From JACDAN01 sp963847235 (GTDB lineage: Bacteria; Actinomycetota; Thermoleophilia; Gaiellales; Gaiellaceae), in assembly GCA_963847235.1 (NCBI GenBank), contig CAWJYU010000025.1, positions 1 through 64,000 of the forward strand: a stretch of 64,000 nt of DNA, written 5' to 3'. Both the position numbers and the translations under genes were made by a program. Below are positions 8,114-16,138 of this stretch, in pieces. The stretch's first letter is position 1, and each line of letters starts with the position of its first letter. The notes below the pieces were generated by a model. It was not told the origin of the DNA. It did not search any database and was given only the letters and a program-made list of their open reading frames with translations.

Positions 8114-9076
8114 ATGGCGGCGGCTGCCCTCGATGATATGGCGCTCGTTCGCGGGGGAACGTTCCGCATGGGCTCCGAGGACTTCTATCCCGAGGAGCGG
8201 CCCGTGCACCAGGTCTCGGTGGACGGCTTCTGGATGGACCAGCATCCCGTCACCGCGGCGGAGTTCCGGCGCTTCGTCCGCGAGACGGATTACGTGACCG
8301 TCTCCGAGCGTCCCCTCGACCCCGAGCAGTACCCCGACGCCGACCCTGACCTCCTCGTGCCCGGTTCGCTCGTCTTCCGCAAGTCGCGCGGGCCCGTCGA
8401 CCTGAACGACTATCGCAACTGGTGGGAGTACGTCCCGGGAACGAACTGGCGCCGTCCGGGCGGGAAGGGGACGACGATCAACGGACGCGACCACCACCCG
8501 GTCGTGCACGTGGCCTACGGGGACGCCGAGGCGTACGCCTCGTGGGCGGGCAAGGAGCTACCGACCGAGGCCGAGTGGGAGCACGCCGCCCGGGGCGGCC
8601 TCGAGGGTGCCGTCTTTTCCTGGGGCGACGAGCACTTCCCCGACGGTCAGCCGATGGCCAACTCGTGGCAGGGCGAGTTCCCGTGGCAGAACCTGAAGCT
8701 CGACGGGCACGAGGGGACCTCGCCCGTAGGCAGCTTCCCGCCGAACGGGTACGGCCTCTACGACATCACGGGCAACGTCTGGGAATGGACCTCCGATTGG
8801 TACGTCCCTCGGCATCCCGACGAGGTCGCGAGCCCGTGTTGCGTCCCCAGCAACCCGCGCGTGACCTCACCCGACGAGAGCTACAACCGCGGCCAGCCCG
8901 GCGAGCAGATCCCGCGTCGCGTGATCAAGGGCGGCTCGCACCTCTGCGCGCCGAACTACTGCCTGCGCTACCGCCCTGCCGCCAGGCAGCCGCAGATGAT
9001 CGACACGTCGATGGCGCATCTCGGCTTCCGCTGCGTCGTCCGTCCGCCGACACAGGAAGGAGCACCGAGTGCCTGA
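8114..9076 (+). CDS. Formylglycine-generating enzyme (sulfatase-modifying factor)
   Basis: This 320-residue protein has the FGE-sulfatase fold (PF03781). It begins GGTFRMGSEDFYPEERPVHQ, with VDGFWMDQHPVTAAEFRRFV, LPTEAEWEHAARGG and NGYGLYDITGNVWEWTSDWY in order. The pair Cys278 and Cys283 (GGSHLCAPNYC) corresponds to the two copper-binding cysteines of aerobic FGE. FGE oxidises the active-site Cys of type I sulfatases to formylglycine in the cytoplasm. Its stop overlaps the start of an arylsulfatase gene with a Cys-type motif (CTAGR), its natural client, by 8 bp. A second sulfatase with a CCPSR motif at 30977 could also be a client. The gene is intact, unlike its neighbour. Confidence 0.92.
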   Translation: MAAAALDDMALVRGGTFRMGSEDFYPEERPVHQVSVDGFWMDQHPVTAAEFRRFVRETDYVTVSERPLDPEQYPDADPDLLVPGSLVFRKSRGPVDLNDYRNWWEYVPGTNWRRPGGKGTTINGRDHHPVVHVAYGDAEAYASWAGKELPTEAEWEHAARGGLEGAVFSWGDEHFPDGQPMANSWQGEFPWQNLKLDGHEGTSPVGSFPPNGYGLYDITGNVWEWTSDWYVPRHPDEVASPCCVPSNPRVTSPDESYNRGQPGEQIPRRVIKGGSHLCAPNYCLRYRPAARQPQMIDTSMAHLGFRCVVRPPTQEGAPSA

Positions 9077-10575
9077 CAAGCCGAACATCGTCGTCTTCTG
9101 GGGCGACGACATCGGGATCTCGAACCTGAGCTGCTACAGCGACGGGCTGATGGGCTATCGGACCCCGAACATCGACCGGCTGGCAAGCGAAGGGATGCGG
9201 TTCACGGACTCGTACGGCGAACAGAGCTGTACCGCCGGGCGCTCGGCGTTCATCACCGGGCAGAGCACGTACCGAACCGGGTTGAGCAAGGTCGGGCTGC
9301 CGGGGGCGGAGACCGGTCTCGCGCAGGAGGACCCGACGATCGCCGAGCTCCTCAAGCCGCTCGGCTACGCGACGGGGCAGTTCGGCAAGAACCACCTCGG
9401 CGACCGCGACGAGCATCTGCCGACGATGCATGGCTTCGACGAGTTCTTCGGCAACCTCTACCACCTGAACGCCGAGGAGGAGCCGGAGCACCCCGACTAT
9501 CCGGACCCCGAGCAGTACCCGAATTTCCGGGAGCGTTTCGGCCCTCGCGGTGTCCTGCACTGCAAGATGACCCGCACCGGCAAGCACACGATCAAGGACA
9601 CCGGGCCGCTGACGAAGAAGCGGATGGAGACGATCGACGACGAGATCGTCGACGGCGCGATCGACTTCATCCAGCGCAAGCACAACGGACGCACGCCGTT
9701 CTTCGCGTGGATCAACACCACGCACATGCACTTCCGGACGCACACCAAGCGCCGGAGCGTCGGTCAGGCGGGGCGCTGGCAATCCCCTTACCACGACACG
9801 ATGATCGACCACGACAAGCACGTCGGGAAGGGTGCTCGACAAGCTCGACCAGCTCGGCATCGCCGAGGACACGATCGTGGTGTACTCGACCGACAACGGC
9901 GTGCACATGAACTCCTGGCCGGACGCCGGAATGACCCCGTTCCGCTCCGAGAAGAACACGAACTGGGAGGGCGCCTTCCGCGTTCCCTTCGTGCATCCGC
10001 TGGCCCGGGCGCATCCCTGCCGGCGTGGTCTCCAACGAGATCGTGAGCCATCTCGACTGGCTGCCGACGTTCCTGGCCGCCGCGGGCGAGCCGGACATCA
10101 AGCAGAAGCTCCTCGAGGGGCACGAGGCCGGTGAGAAGAAGTTCAAGGTGCACCTCGACGGCTACAACCTGTTGCCGTACCTGACCGGTGAGACCGACGA
10201 GAGCCCGCGGAACGAGTTCTTCTACTTCTCCGACGACGGCGACCTGGTCGCTCTCCGGTACGACAACTGGAAGCTCGTCTTCATGCAACAGCGCGTGCCC
10301 GGGACGCTTGCGCTCTGGGGCGAGCCGTTCGTGTCCACTCCGAATCCCCTATCTCTACAACCTGCGCACAGACCCGTTCGAGCGTGCCGAGACCACCTCC
10401 AACACGTACTGGGATTGGTACCTCGACCGAGCGTTCCTGGTCGTCGCCCGCGCAGACGATCGTTGCCGAGTTCCTGAACACCTTCGTCGACTTCCCGCCG
10501 CGGATGAAGGCCGCCAGCTTCACGATCGACCAGGTGCAGGAGAGGCTCGAGGCGGCGATCGCAGGCGGCCGTTGA
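9069..10575 (+). pseudogene. Arylsulfatase (type I, Cys-type), broken by about four frame changes
   Basis: The N-terminus is intact: MPDKPNIVVFWGDDIGISNL supplies the metal-binding Asp residues and CTAGR (Cys54) is the formylglycine motif. After DKHVGK (about 9830) the sulfatase sequence moves to another frame (LDKLDQLGIAEDTIVVYSTD, NGVHMNSWPDAGMTPFRSEK), shifts again near 10005 (VVSNEIVSHLDWLPTFLAAA), again near 10345 (PYLYNLRTDPFERAETTSNT) and again near 10440 (AQTIVAEFLNTFVDFPPRMK), ending at the stop 10573-10575. The complete product would be about 500 residues. A functional copy would hydrolyse sulfate esters after activation by the FGE encoded upstream (8-bp overlap). Four shifts in 1.5 kb exceed what other genes here show, so true decay is plausible, although indel errors cannot be excluded. 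Confidence 0.8.
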
Positions 10576-10722
10576 CGCAGGGTGATCAAGGGCGGATCCC
10601 ACCTGTGCGCGCCGAACTACTGCTTGCGGTACCGCCCGGCCGCGAGGCAGGGAGAGACCATCGATACGGCGACGGGGCACATCGGCTTCCGTTGCCTCAT
10701 CCGACCGAAGGGAGAGACATGA
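10576..10722 (+). pseudogene. 3' remnant of a second FGE gene
   Basis: Directly after the sulfatase stop and in the same frame, the DNA encodes RRVIKGGSHLCAPNYCLRYR followed by PAARQ. These 25 residues are identical to the intact FGE at 8114-9076, including both catalytic cysteines. Then IDT, H, GFRC and RP match, making 35 of the 44 residues up to RP identical, before a stop at 10720-10722. Nothing of the first ~85% of an FGE is present and there is no start codon with a ribosome site. The divergence (GETIDTATGHIGFRCLIRP against PQMIDTSMAHLGFRCVVRP) shows this is not an exact recent copy. A second FGE gene probably followed the sulfatase and lost its 5' part by deletion. Confidence 0.8.
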
Positions 10723-10895
10723 GAACCACAGATCGCGGGAGCCCGATGTTGCTCGCTCTCGGGGTGCTGATCCTCGGCTTCGTCGCCGGCGTTGTCCTCG
10801 TCGCAATGGACTTCGTGCTGATCGGGATCCTCGTCGCCGCCGGAGCGATTCCCGCCGCCTTCGTCGCCTGGATCACGGCGGGGGACCGCTACTGA
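10719..10895 (+). CDS. Small two-helix membrane protein
   Basis: This 58-residue protein starts at ATG 10719 behind aagggagag. It has a short polar N-terminus (MRTTDRGSP) and two closely spaced hydrophobic helices (MLLALGVLILGFVAGVVLVA and the DFVLIGILVAAGAIPAAFVA region), then WITAGDRY. I do not recognise a family. The start overlaps the stop of the FGE remnant and its stop forms a CTGA overlap with the probable CTG start of the ZIP transporter, so it may be co-translated with that gene. Confidence 0.6.
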   Translation: MRTTDRGSPMLLALGVLILGFVAGVVLVAMDFVLIGILVAAGAIPAAFVAWITAGDRY

Positions 10896-11623
10896 TCGAA
10901 GCATTCCTCTGGGGCGCCTTCGCCAGCTCGTCGCTGATCGTCGGAGGCGTCCTCGCCCTCAGGCTCGACCTCGGAGAGCGGATCATCGGCCTGGTCATGG
11001 CCTTCGGCGCGGGCGTGCTGATCAGCGCGGTCGCGTTCGAGCTCTTCCTCGACGCCGCCCAGACCGTGGAGGACCGCGCCTGGCTCGGGGTCGGGCTCTT
11101 CGCCGGGGCGCTGACGTTCTACGTCGGCGACACGATCATCGACCGGATGGGCGGTGAGGGCCGGAAGTCCATGGGCGGCCGTCAGGCCGGCGGCACGGCG
11201 CTCGCCATCGTCCTCGGAATCGTCCTCGACGGCATTCCCGAGTCGTTCGTCGTCGGTATGGACCTGCTGTCGGGCGAAGGCATTGGCGTGGCGTTCATCG
11301 CCGCCGTCTTCCTCTCCAACCTGCCCGAGGCGGCCGGAGCGACGTCCGGGCTGAAGAAAGCCGGCTGGCGAGACCTGCGCATCTACGAGCTCTGGGCGGT
11401 CGTGACGCTGGTCGCCGGTGTGTCGGCGGCGCTCGGCTACAAGCTCCTCGGCGACGCCTCGGGGAACACCATCGCCTTCGTGCTCGCGTTCGCCGCGGGT
11501 GCGATCCTGACGATGCTCGCCGACACGATGATGCCGGAGGCGTTCGAGAAGGGCGGGCGGGAGGCCGGGCTCCTGACGACGCTCGGCTTCGCCACCGCCG
11601 TGCTGATCGCGTCGCTGGAGTAG
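10892..11623 (+). CDS. ZIP-family metal transporter, probable CTG start
   Basis: About 243 residues with eight predicted helices. The TM4 motif GIVLDGIPESFVVGMDL and TM5 motif FLSNLPEAAGATSGLKKAGW are the metal-binding helices of the ZIP family (PF02535); the usual His of TM4 is replaced by Asp. An ATG at 10997 would delete the first helix (IEAFLWGAFASSSLIVGGVL), which is clearly part of the family. The only upstream in-frame candidate is CTG at 10892, eight bases after ggggga and overlapping the previous stop as CTGA. The protein would import Zn or another divalent metal into the cytoplasm. It is followed 31 bases later by an ion-channel gene. Confidence 0.82.
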   Translation: MIEAFLWGAFASSSLIVGGVLALRLDLGERIIGLVMAFGAGVLISAVAFELFLDAAQTVEDRAWLGVGLFAGALTFYVGDTIIDRMGGEGRKSMGGRQAGGTALAIVLGIVLDGIPESFVVGMDLLSGEGIGVAFIAAVFLSNLPEAAGATSGLKKAGWRDLRIYELWAVVTLVAGVSAALGYKLLGDASGNTIAFVLAFAAGAILTMLADTMMPEAFEKGGREAGLLTTLGFATAVLIASLE

Positions 11624-11654
11624 GGGAGGACGCGGGTGGGGCGAACATCTCGCC

Positions 11655-12078
11655 ATGTCCGGTCGCGTCGCCGTCCGTGTCGAGCGCTGGTACGAGCGGC
11701 TCTCGCTCGCGCGCGCAGTGGGCACCGTGCTCGCGGTTGCGCTCATTCTCGTCCTCGTGGCCGGTGCTCTCGAGCGCATCGTCGAGCCCGACACCTTCAC
11801 CAGCATCGGCCTCGCCTACTGGTGGGCGGTGACGACTGTGACGACGGTCGGCTACGGCGACATCGTGCCTGAGAGCCCGGGCGGCCGCGTTGTCGCCTCC
11901 ATGCTGATGCTCACCGGACTGGCATTGATCCCGACGCTGACGAGCGTGATCGTCTCGACGTTGATCGGCAAGCGCCATTCGGCCGACCAGCAACGGATCA
12001 TCGAGATGGAGGAATCCGTCGCGGTCGACGCTCGAACGCATCGAGGAGCGGCTCGCGCGGATCGAGCAGGCTCGTTGA
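11655..12078 (+). CDS. Two-helix potassium channel (Ion_trans_2), frame broken near 12025
   Basis: MSGRVAVRVERWYERLSLAR leads into a first membrane helix, then a pore loop with the K+ selectivity filter TTVGYGD (TVGYG at residues 64-68) and a second helix ending in LIGKRHSADQQRIIEMEES. This is the minimal KcsA-like 2TM pore. Near 12020-12035 the frame changes, and the expected end, a coiled-coil-like LERIEERLARIEQAR, is in another frame with its stop at 12076-12078. Without the correction the frame would fuse into the next membrane protein. A one-base indel is the simplest explanation. The stop forms a TTGA overlap with the next gene. Confidence 0.75.
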
Positions 12079-12569
12079 GACGACCCCCAGGCAGGTCGTC
12101 CCAGCGGATCGCGGGCGCCGTCTACGGGACGATCGTCGTCATGGGGGCCTTAGCGGCCGGCGCGCACGGAGCACCGATTCAGGCTGCTGAGCTCGCCGGA
12201 GTCGTGGCCGCGACCGCGATCGTGTTCTGGATCGCGCACGTCTATTCGCACTCGCTTGCCGAGACGATCGCTGCGGAGCGGCGGCTCGATCGAGCGGAGC
12301 TCGCCAGCGTCGCGAAGCGCGAGCTCTCGATGCCGCTTGCGGCCGTGGCGCCCGTCGGTGCGCTCCTCCTCGGCGCTGCGGGGATCGTGAAGGACTCCAC
12401 GGCCGGCTGGCTCGCGATGGGCTGCGGGCTCGTGGCGCTCGCAGTCGCCGGGATCGCCTACGCACGGGTGGAGCGCCTCGGCCTGATCGCGTCTGCGGCG
12501 ACCGTCGCAGTCAACCTCGCGCTCGGCCTCGTAATCGTCGGCCTCAAGGCCGGACTCGTCCACTACTAA
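12075..12569 (+). CDS. Conserved five-helix membrane protein of unknown function
   Basis: This 164-residue protein starts at TTG 12075 in a TTGA overlap with the channel stop. After a basic N-terminus (RRPPGRSSQRIAGAVYGTIV) come about five membrane helices with AAELAGVVAATAIVFWIAHV, the HVYSHSLAETIAAERRLDRA loop and the C-terminal TVAVNLALGLVIVGLKAGLV helix. The short conserved loop with His, Ser and Glu is typical of an uncharacterised actinobacterial membrane protein group. No enzymatic motif is evident. Its stop shares bases with the convergent MBL-fold gene (stops at 12567-12569 and 12566-12568). Confidence 0.65.
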   Translation: MRRPPGRSSQRIAGAVYGTIVVMGALAAGAHGAPIQAAELAGVVAATAIVFWIAHVYSHSLAETIAAERRLDRAELASVAKRELSMPLAAVAPVGALLLGAAGIVKDSTAGWLAMGCGLVALAVAGIAYARVERLGLIASAATVAVNLALGLVIVGLKAGLVHY

Positions 12570-13288
12570 AGCTCGAGCGTCTCCCCGGGTCGCAGGATGC
12601 GGATCTCGACCTCCGGCGCAACCTCCGCCGCCGCCCGCGCGAACGCCTCGGCCGGCTCGGTGAGGAAGGGCGCCGACGAACGGTGGTGCAGCGGCCGGTA
12701 GGTGCCCCAGTGGATCGGGACGGCGACCTTCGGGGCGAGCCGCCGGACGGCCTCGGCGGCGGTGTCGGGGTCGAGATGCTTCCCGCGGCCGAGGCTCGCG
12801 CCCCAGCCCCAGATCGGGATGAGGGCCAGGTCGAGGTCCTCCACGAGCCCGGTCATCCCCTCGAAGAGCTCCGTGTCGGCGGCGAAGAAGATTCGCCTGG
12901 AGCCGAGGATCGCGTAGCCGAGCGCCGTGCCGGTCCTGAACGGCGGCCGGCCGCCGTCGTGCTCGGCGTGTGTGGCGCGGATCGTCAGCGGCCCGACGGC
13001 CAGCTCGTCCCCCTCGTCGACACCCTCCGCGCCGAACTCGCCCAGCCCGAGCGCGAGCCTCCGCGGGGCGACGACGCGGCTTTTCTGGAGCATCCGGAGG
13101 GACGGAAAGTCGAGGTGGTCGTGGTGTCCGTGTGAGACGAGCACGAGGTCGACCTCGGGAACCGGTCCCTCGAGAGGCACCGCTCGCCGAAGGTGCGCCA
13201 CGCGGTTCCGCAGCATGGGATCGGTCAGCACGCGGACGCCGTCCAGCTCGATCAGCACCGTGGCGTGCCCGATGAAGCGAATGACCAA
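12566..13288 (-). CDS. MBL-fold metallohydrolase (UlaG-like)
   Basis: This 240-residue protein starts at TTG 13288 with MVIRFIGHATVLIELDGVRV. The metallo-beta-lactamase signature SHGHHDHLD is near residue 50. Later metal ligands appear in ATHAEHDGG and FFAADTELF, and IHWGTYRPLHH is near the end. This spacing is that of UlaG/YtnP-like hydrolases, a broad group acting on phosphodiesters, lactones or N-acyl phospholipids; the substrate is not predictable. An upstream extension of the open frame has no family features. It converges with the five-helix membrane protein gene and is divergent from the gene at 13343. Confidence 0.82.
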   Translation of the reverse strand: MVIRFIGHATVLIELDGVRVLTDPMLRNRVAHLRRAVPLEGPVPEVDLVLVSHGHHDHLDFPSLRMLQKSRVVAPRRLALGLGEFGAEGVDEGDELAVGPLTIRATHAEHDGGRPPFRTGTALGYAILGSRRIFFAADTELFEGMTGLVEDLDLALIPIWGWGASLGRGKHLDPDTAAEAVRRLAPKVAVPIHWGTYRPLHHRSSAPFLTEPAEAFARAAAEVAPEVEIRILRPGETLEL

Positions 13289-13342
13289 TAGCCCAGATAG
13301 GACGATGACACAGCCGCCCGGCCCGCGATACCACCTGCGGAC

Positions 13343-14458
13343 GTGGGCCGCATGATCCTCGTCCGGATCCTCGTCGTCGTCGGCGCGCTCTTCGCGATCC
13401 TCGCCCTGCTCGCGGGCTACGTTCGCTACCAGGCGCTCGACACGGACACCGTCGAGGCGACGGCCGGCGAGCTGATCGCCGATCAGGAGATCCGCGATGA
13501 GATCGCGGCGACGCTCGTGGATCAGCTGTTCGCGAACGTCGACGTGGAGGCTGCGCTCCAGGAGCGGCTGCCCGAGGACCAGCGGGGCCTCGCCGGGCCG
13601 ATCGCGGGCGCCGTGCGCATCGGCGCCGACCGGGCGGCCGTGCAGCTGCTGGAGCGGCCGAGGGCGCAGGAGCTCTGGGTCCGGGGTATCACCGAGTCGC
13701 ACCGGAACCTCATCCGGGTGCTGAAGGACGAAGGGGAGCGGGTCAGCACAGAGGGCGGGAACGTCGTCCTCGACCTCCGGCCGCTGATCATCCAGCTCGG
13801 CGAGCGGGTGGCGATCGTCGGCCGGATCGACCAGCGGCTCCTCGCGAACCCTGACGCGGGCCGGATCACGATCATCGAGTCGGACCAGCTCGAGCTTGCG
13901 CAGGACATCACGCGGATCCTGGACTTCCTCGGCCTCTGGCTCTGGATCGTTCCGATCGCGCTCTGGGCGCTCGCCGTCTGGTTGGCGGAAGGCCGTCGGC
14001 GCGACATCCTCCAGATGATCGGCTTCGCGGCCATCCTCGCCGGTCTGATCGTGCTGGTCGTCAAGCGTATTGCCGGGTCGATCCTGGTGGACGAGCTCGC
14101 GACGACGGAGTCGGTCGAGCAGGCTGCCGGCGACGCCTGGGACATCCTCACCGGACTCCTACGTGACGGCGGCCTGACGCTGATGGGGATCGGCGTGCTC
14201 CTGCTCGTGGCCGTCTGGATCGCCGGGCCGTCCCAGTACGCCACGGACACGAGAGAGTGGCTCGCGCCGCACATCGCCCGTGCAGAGCTTGCGTTCGGCG
14301 GCGCCGCGGCACTGCTCGCGCTGCTCGTGTGGTGGGGCCCGACTGCTCAGACCCAGCGCTGGCAGCTCATCCTCGTCACCGCAGTCTTGCTCGGCCTCGG
14401 CGTCGAGGTCCTACGGCGCCAGACGGCCCGGGAGTTCCCGAGCCGCGACCAGCCGTAG
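13343..14458 (+). CDS. Integral membrane protein of unknown function (large extracytoplasmic loop)
   Basis: About 371 residues from GTG 13343, or 368 from ATG 13352. The N-terminal helix (MILVRILVVVGALFAILALL) is followed by ~180 soluble residues rich in Glu, Arg and Ala (ELIADQEIRDEIAATLVDQL, LVRG-like repeats, LRPLIIQLGERVAIVGRIDQ). Four further helices lie in the C-terminal half (LWLWIVPIALWALAVWLAEG, AAILAGLIVLVVKRIAGSIL and two more). This architecture is common in Actinobacteria as a hypothetical membrane protein. No enzymatic motif was found. A 165-bp palindrome begins just after its stop codon. Confidence 0.7.
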   Translation: MGRMILVRILVVVGALFAILALLAGYVRYQALDTDTVEATAGELIADQEIRDEIAATLVDQLFANVDVEAALQERLPEDQRGLAGPIAGAVRIGADRAAVQLLERPRAQELWVRGITESHRNLIRVLKDEGERVSTEGGNVVLDLRPLIIQLGERVAIVGRIDQRLLANPDAGRITIIESDQLELAQDITRILDFLGLWLWIVPIALWALAVWLAEGRRRDILQMIGFAAILAGLIVLVVKRIAGSILVDELATTESVEQAAGDAWDILTGLLRDGGLTLMGIGVLLLVAVWIAGPSQYATDTREWLAPHIARAELAFGGAAALLALLVWWGPTAQTQRWQLILVTAVLLGLGVEVLRRQTAREFPSRDQP

Positions 14459-14460
14459 TA

Positions 14461-14625
14461 CGAGGGCTCGGCGAAACGTCGGCTGAGCCGCAGGGCCGCG
14501 CTGCTCGCCCCGAGGACTGCGTCCTCAGTCGCGCCCGTATCTCATTCGATACGAACGCTCCCTGCGTCCTTGCCTCGGAACGACCATCGCACCCCTGCGA
14601 CGAGCGACGTTCCGCCAAGCCCTCG
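14461..14625. repeat. 165-bp imperfect palindrome filling a convergent intergenic gap
   Basis: The gap between two convergent stop codons is one long hairpin-forming unit. The ends cgagggctcggcg and cgccaagccctcg pair, followed by aaacgtcg/cgacgtt, cagggccgcg against a matching region at 14590, ccgagga/tgcctcgg, and a central stem cgtatc-tcattc-gatacg (14536-14553). It has the same length as the two-copy element at 34401 and 37925 but no convincing sequence similarity. It could act as a bidirectional terminator, encode a structured RNA or be a decayed palindromic mobile element. Confidence 0.7.
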
Positions 14626-14626
14626 G

Positions 14627-15314
14627 CTAGTTCCGGTTGCCGAAAAAGATCAGCGCGTAGTAGAGCAGCAGCGAGAGCGCCGCCAACGCGCCGGCGACGT
14701 ACGTGAGCGCGGCGGCCCTGAGAACCTTGTTCACGCCCTCCTGCTCTCCGGCGCCGACGATCCCGAGCTCGACCAGCTGCGCCGAGGCCCGGCGTGAGGC
14801 GTTGAACTCGACCGGCAGCGTCACGATGTGGAACGCGACGGCGACGGCGTAGAGCAGCAGGGCGAGCGCGACGAGGTTGAGCGCGCCGAGGATGGCGCCG
14901 ATGATCAGCAGCCAGATCCACGCGGTCGAGGCGAACGCCACTGCCGGGTACATCGCCGACCGGATCCGGAGCGGGACGTAGCCGCTTCGAGTCCTGCAGC
15001 GCATGCCCGGTCTCGTGGGCCGCGACCGCCGCGGCGGCCACACTCGGCGGGTTGTACACGGGCTCCGACAGGAAGAGCGCCTTCTTCCGAGGGTCGTAGT
15101 GGTCCGACAGCGGGCCGCCGGGCGCCACCTCCACCGGGACCTCGGTGAGCCCGTTCTGGTCGAGGATCTGCCGCGCGACCCGTGCGCCGGGGAGACCGCT
15201 GCCGATCTGGACCTGCGAGTAGCGCGCGAACGTTCGCTTCAGATACCACTGGATCACCAGGCCGGCGACGAGCGGCGGAACCATGAAGACGATGAAGAGG
15301 CCGAAGTCGCCCAT
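14627..15314 (-). CDS. Neutral zinc metallopeptidase (YugP-like, Zn_peptidase_2), frame broken near 14990
   Basis: Starts at ATG 15314 with MGDFGLFIVFMVPPLVAGLV, an N-terminal membrane helix. A zinc-protease domain follows with AAVAAHETGHALQ; HETGH at residues 100-104 is the metal-binding motif. A little later (14980-15000) the frame shifts and the family sequence resumes as YVPLRIRSAMYPAVAFASTA, two more helices and the typical LPVEFNASRRASAQLVELGI segment, ending at 14627. The complete protein would be ~229 residues, the usual size of PF04298 members, which are membrane-bound peptidases of unknown substrate. A single indel explains the break. Confidence 0.8.
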
Positions 15315-15381
15315 CGGCAGCGAAGCGTACCGAAGGGCCCTGTCCAGGTGCCTGGCACCAGGACACGTCCGAAGAGGACGG

Positions 15382-15387
15382 TACGGT
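15382..15387 (+). promoter_or_regulatory. -10 box TACGGT of a probable leaderless nucS transcript
   Basis: TACGGT ends six bases before the GTG start of nucS at 15394, placing the expected transcription start on the start codon. No convincing -35 hexamer is visible. Confidence 0.45.
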
Positions 15388-15393
15388 CGCGCG

Positions 15394-16074
15394 GTGCGCC
15401 TGATCGTCGCCCGCTGCGAGGTCACCTACACCGGCCGGCTGGCGGCCTTCCTGCCGGAGTCGACCCGGCTCCTGATCCTCAAGGACGACGGGTCCGTGCT
15501 CGTCCACGCCGACGCCGGCGGGTACAAGCCGTTGAACTGGATGACGCCGCCGACTGTCATCGAGCAGGCCGGCGAGCCGGTCGAGCGCATCGTCGTCCGC
15601 AAGCGGGCGGGGAAGACCGAGGACCGGCTCGAGATTCGAGTCGTCGACCTCCTGAGCGACGTCTCGCACGAGATGGGGGAGGCCGCGGGCCTCGAGAAGG
15701 ACGGCGTGGAGCGCGACCTTCAGGAGGCGCTGGCGGCGAGCCCGGAGCGGCTCGGCGAGGACCTGCGCCTCGTCCGGCGCGAGTGGCCGACCGACGTCGG
15801 GCCCGTCGACCTGATGTGCCGCGACCACGAGGACCGCTGGGTGGCGGTCGAGATCAAGCGGATCGGGACGATCGAGGCCGTCGAGCAGCTCTCCCGCTAC
15901 CTCGAGTGCATCCGGGTCGACCCTGCGAAGTCGGCGTGTCGCGGGGTTCTCGCGGCGCAGAAGCTGAAGCCGCAGGCGGTCGCGCTCGCCACCGCGCGCG
16001 GCATCGCGTGCGTGGAGGTCGACCTGGACGTCCTCCGCGGCCTCCGCGAGCCCGAGCTGACGCTCTTTTCCTAG
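15394..16074 (+). CDS. nucS: Mismatch-specific endonuclease NucS (EndoMS)
   Basis: This 226-residue protein starts at GTG 15394, six bases after a -10-like box. The N-terminal half is the beta-sandwich region (MRLIVARCEVTYTGRLAAFL, GYKPLNWMTPP). The C-terminal nuclease domain has the RecB-like core VDLMCRDHEDRWVAVEIKRI, with Asp, Glu and Lys in catalytic spacing, then GTIEAVEQLSRYLECIR. NucS cuts both strands at G-T, T-T and G-G mismatches and replaces MutS/MutL in most Actinobacteria and some Archaea, working with the replication clamp. The family's C-terminal clamp-binding peptide is suggested by the ending ELTLFS. It is monocistronic and followed by a strong terminator. Confidence 0.92.
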   Translation: MRLIVARCEVTYTGRLAAFLPESTRLLILKDDGSVLVHADAGGYKPLNWMTPPTVIEQAGEPVERIVVRKRAGKTEDRLEIRVVDLLSDVSHEMGEAAGLEKDGVERDLQEALAASPERLGEDLRLVRREWPTDVGPVDLMCRDHEDRWVAVEIKRIGTIEAVEQLSRYLECIRVDPAKSACRGVLAAQKLKPQAVALATARGIACVEVDLDVLRGLREPELTLFS

Positions 16075-16088
16075 GGAGCGAGCTAAGC

Positions 16089-16117
16089 GGAGGGGCCGCA
16101 TCCGCGGCCCCTCCTTT
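16089..16117 (+). terminator. Intrinsic terminator after nucS
   Basis: The eleven-base arms ggaggggccgc (16089-16099) and gcggcccctcc (16104-16114) with loop atcc are followed by ttt. It lies 15 bases after the nucS stop. The convergent gene on the other strand could also use it. Confidence 0.85.
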
Positions 16118-16138
16118 GCCGCAACCTGCGCCCGCGCT

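Noticed and set aside
10576..10722. Functional mini-gene with FGE active-site peptide
   Set aside because: It lacks a start codon with a ribosome site and most of the fold needed to hold copper and substrate. It is treated as a remnant.
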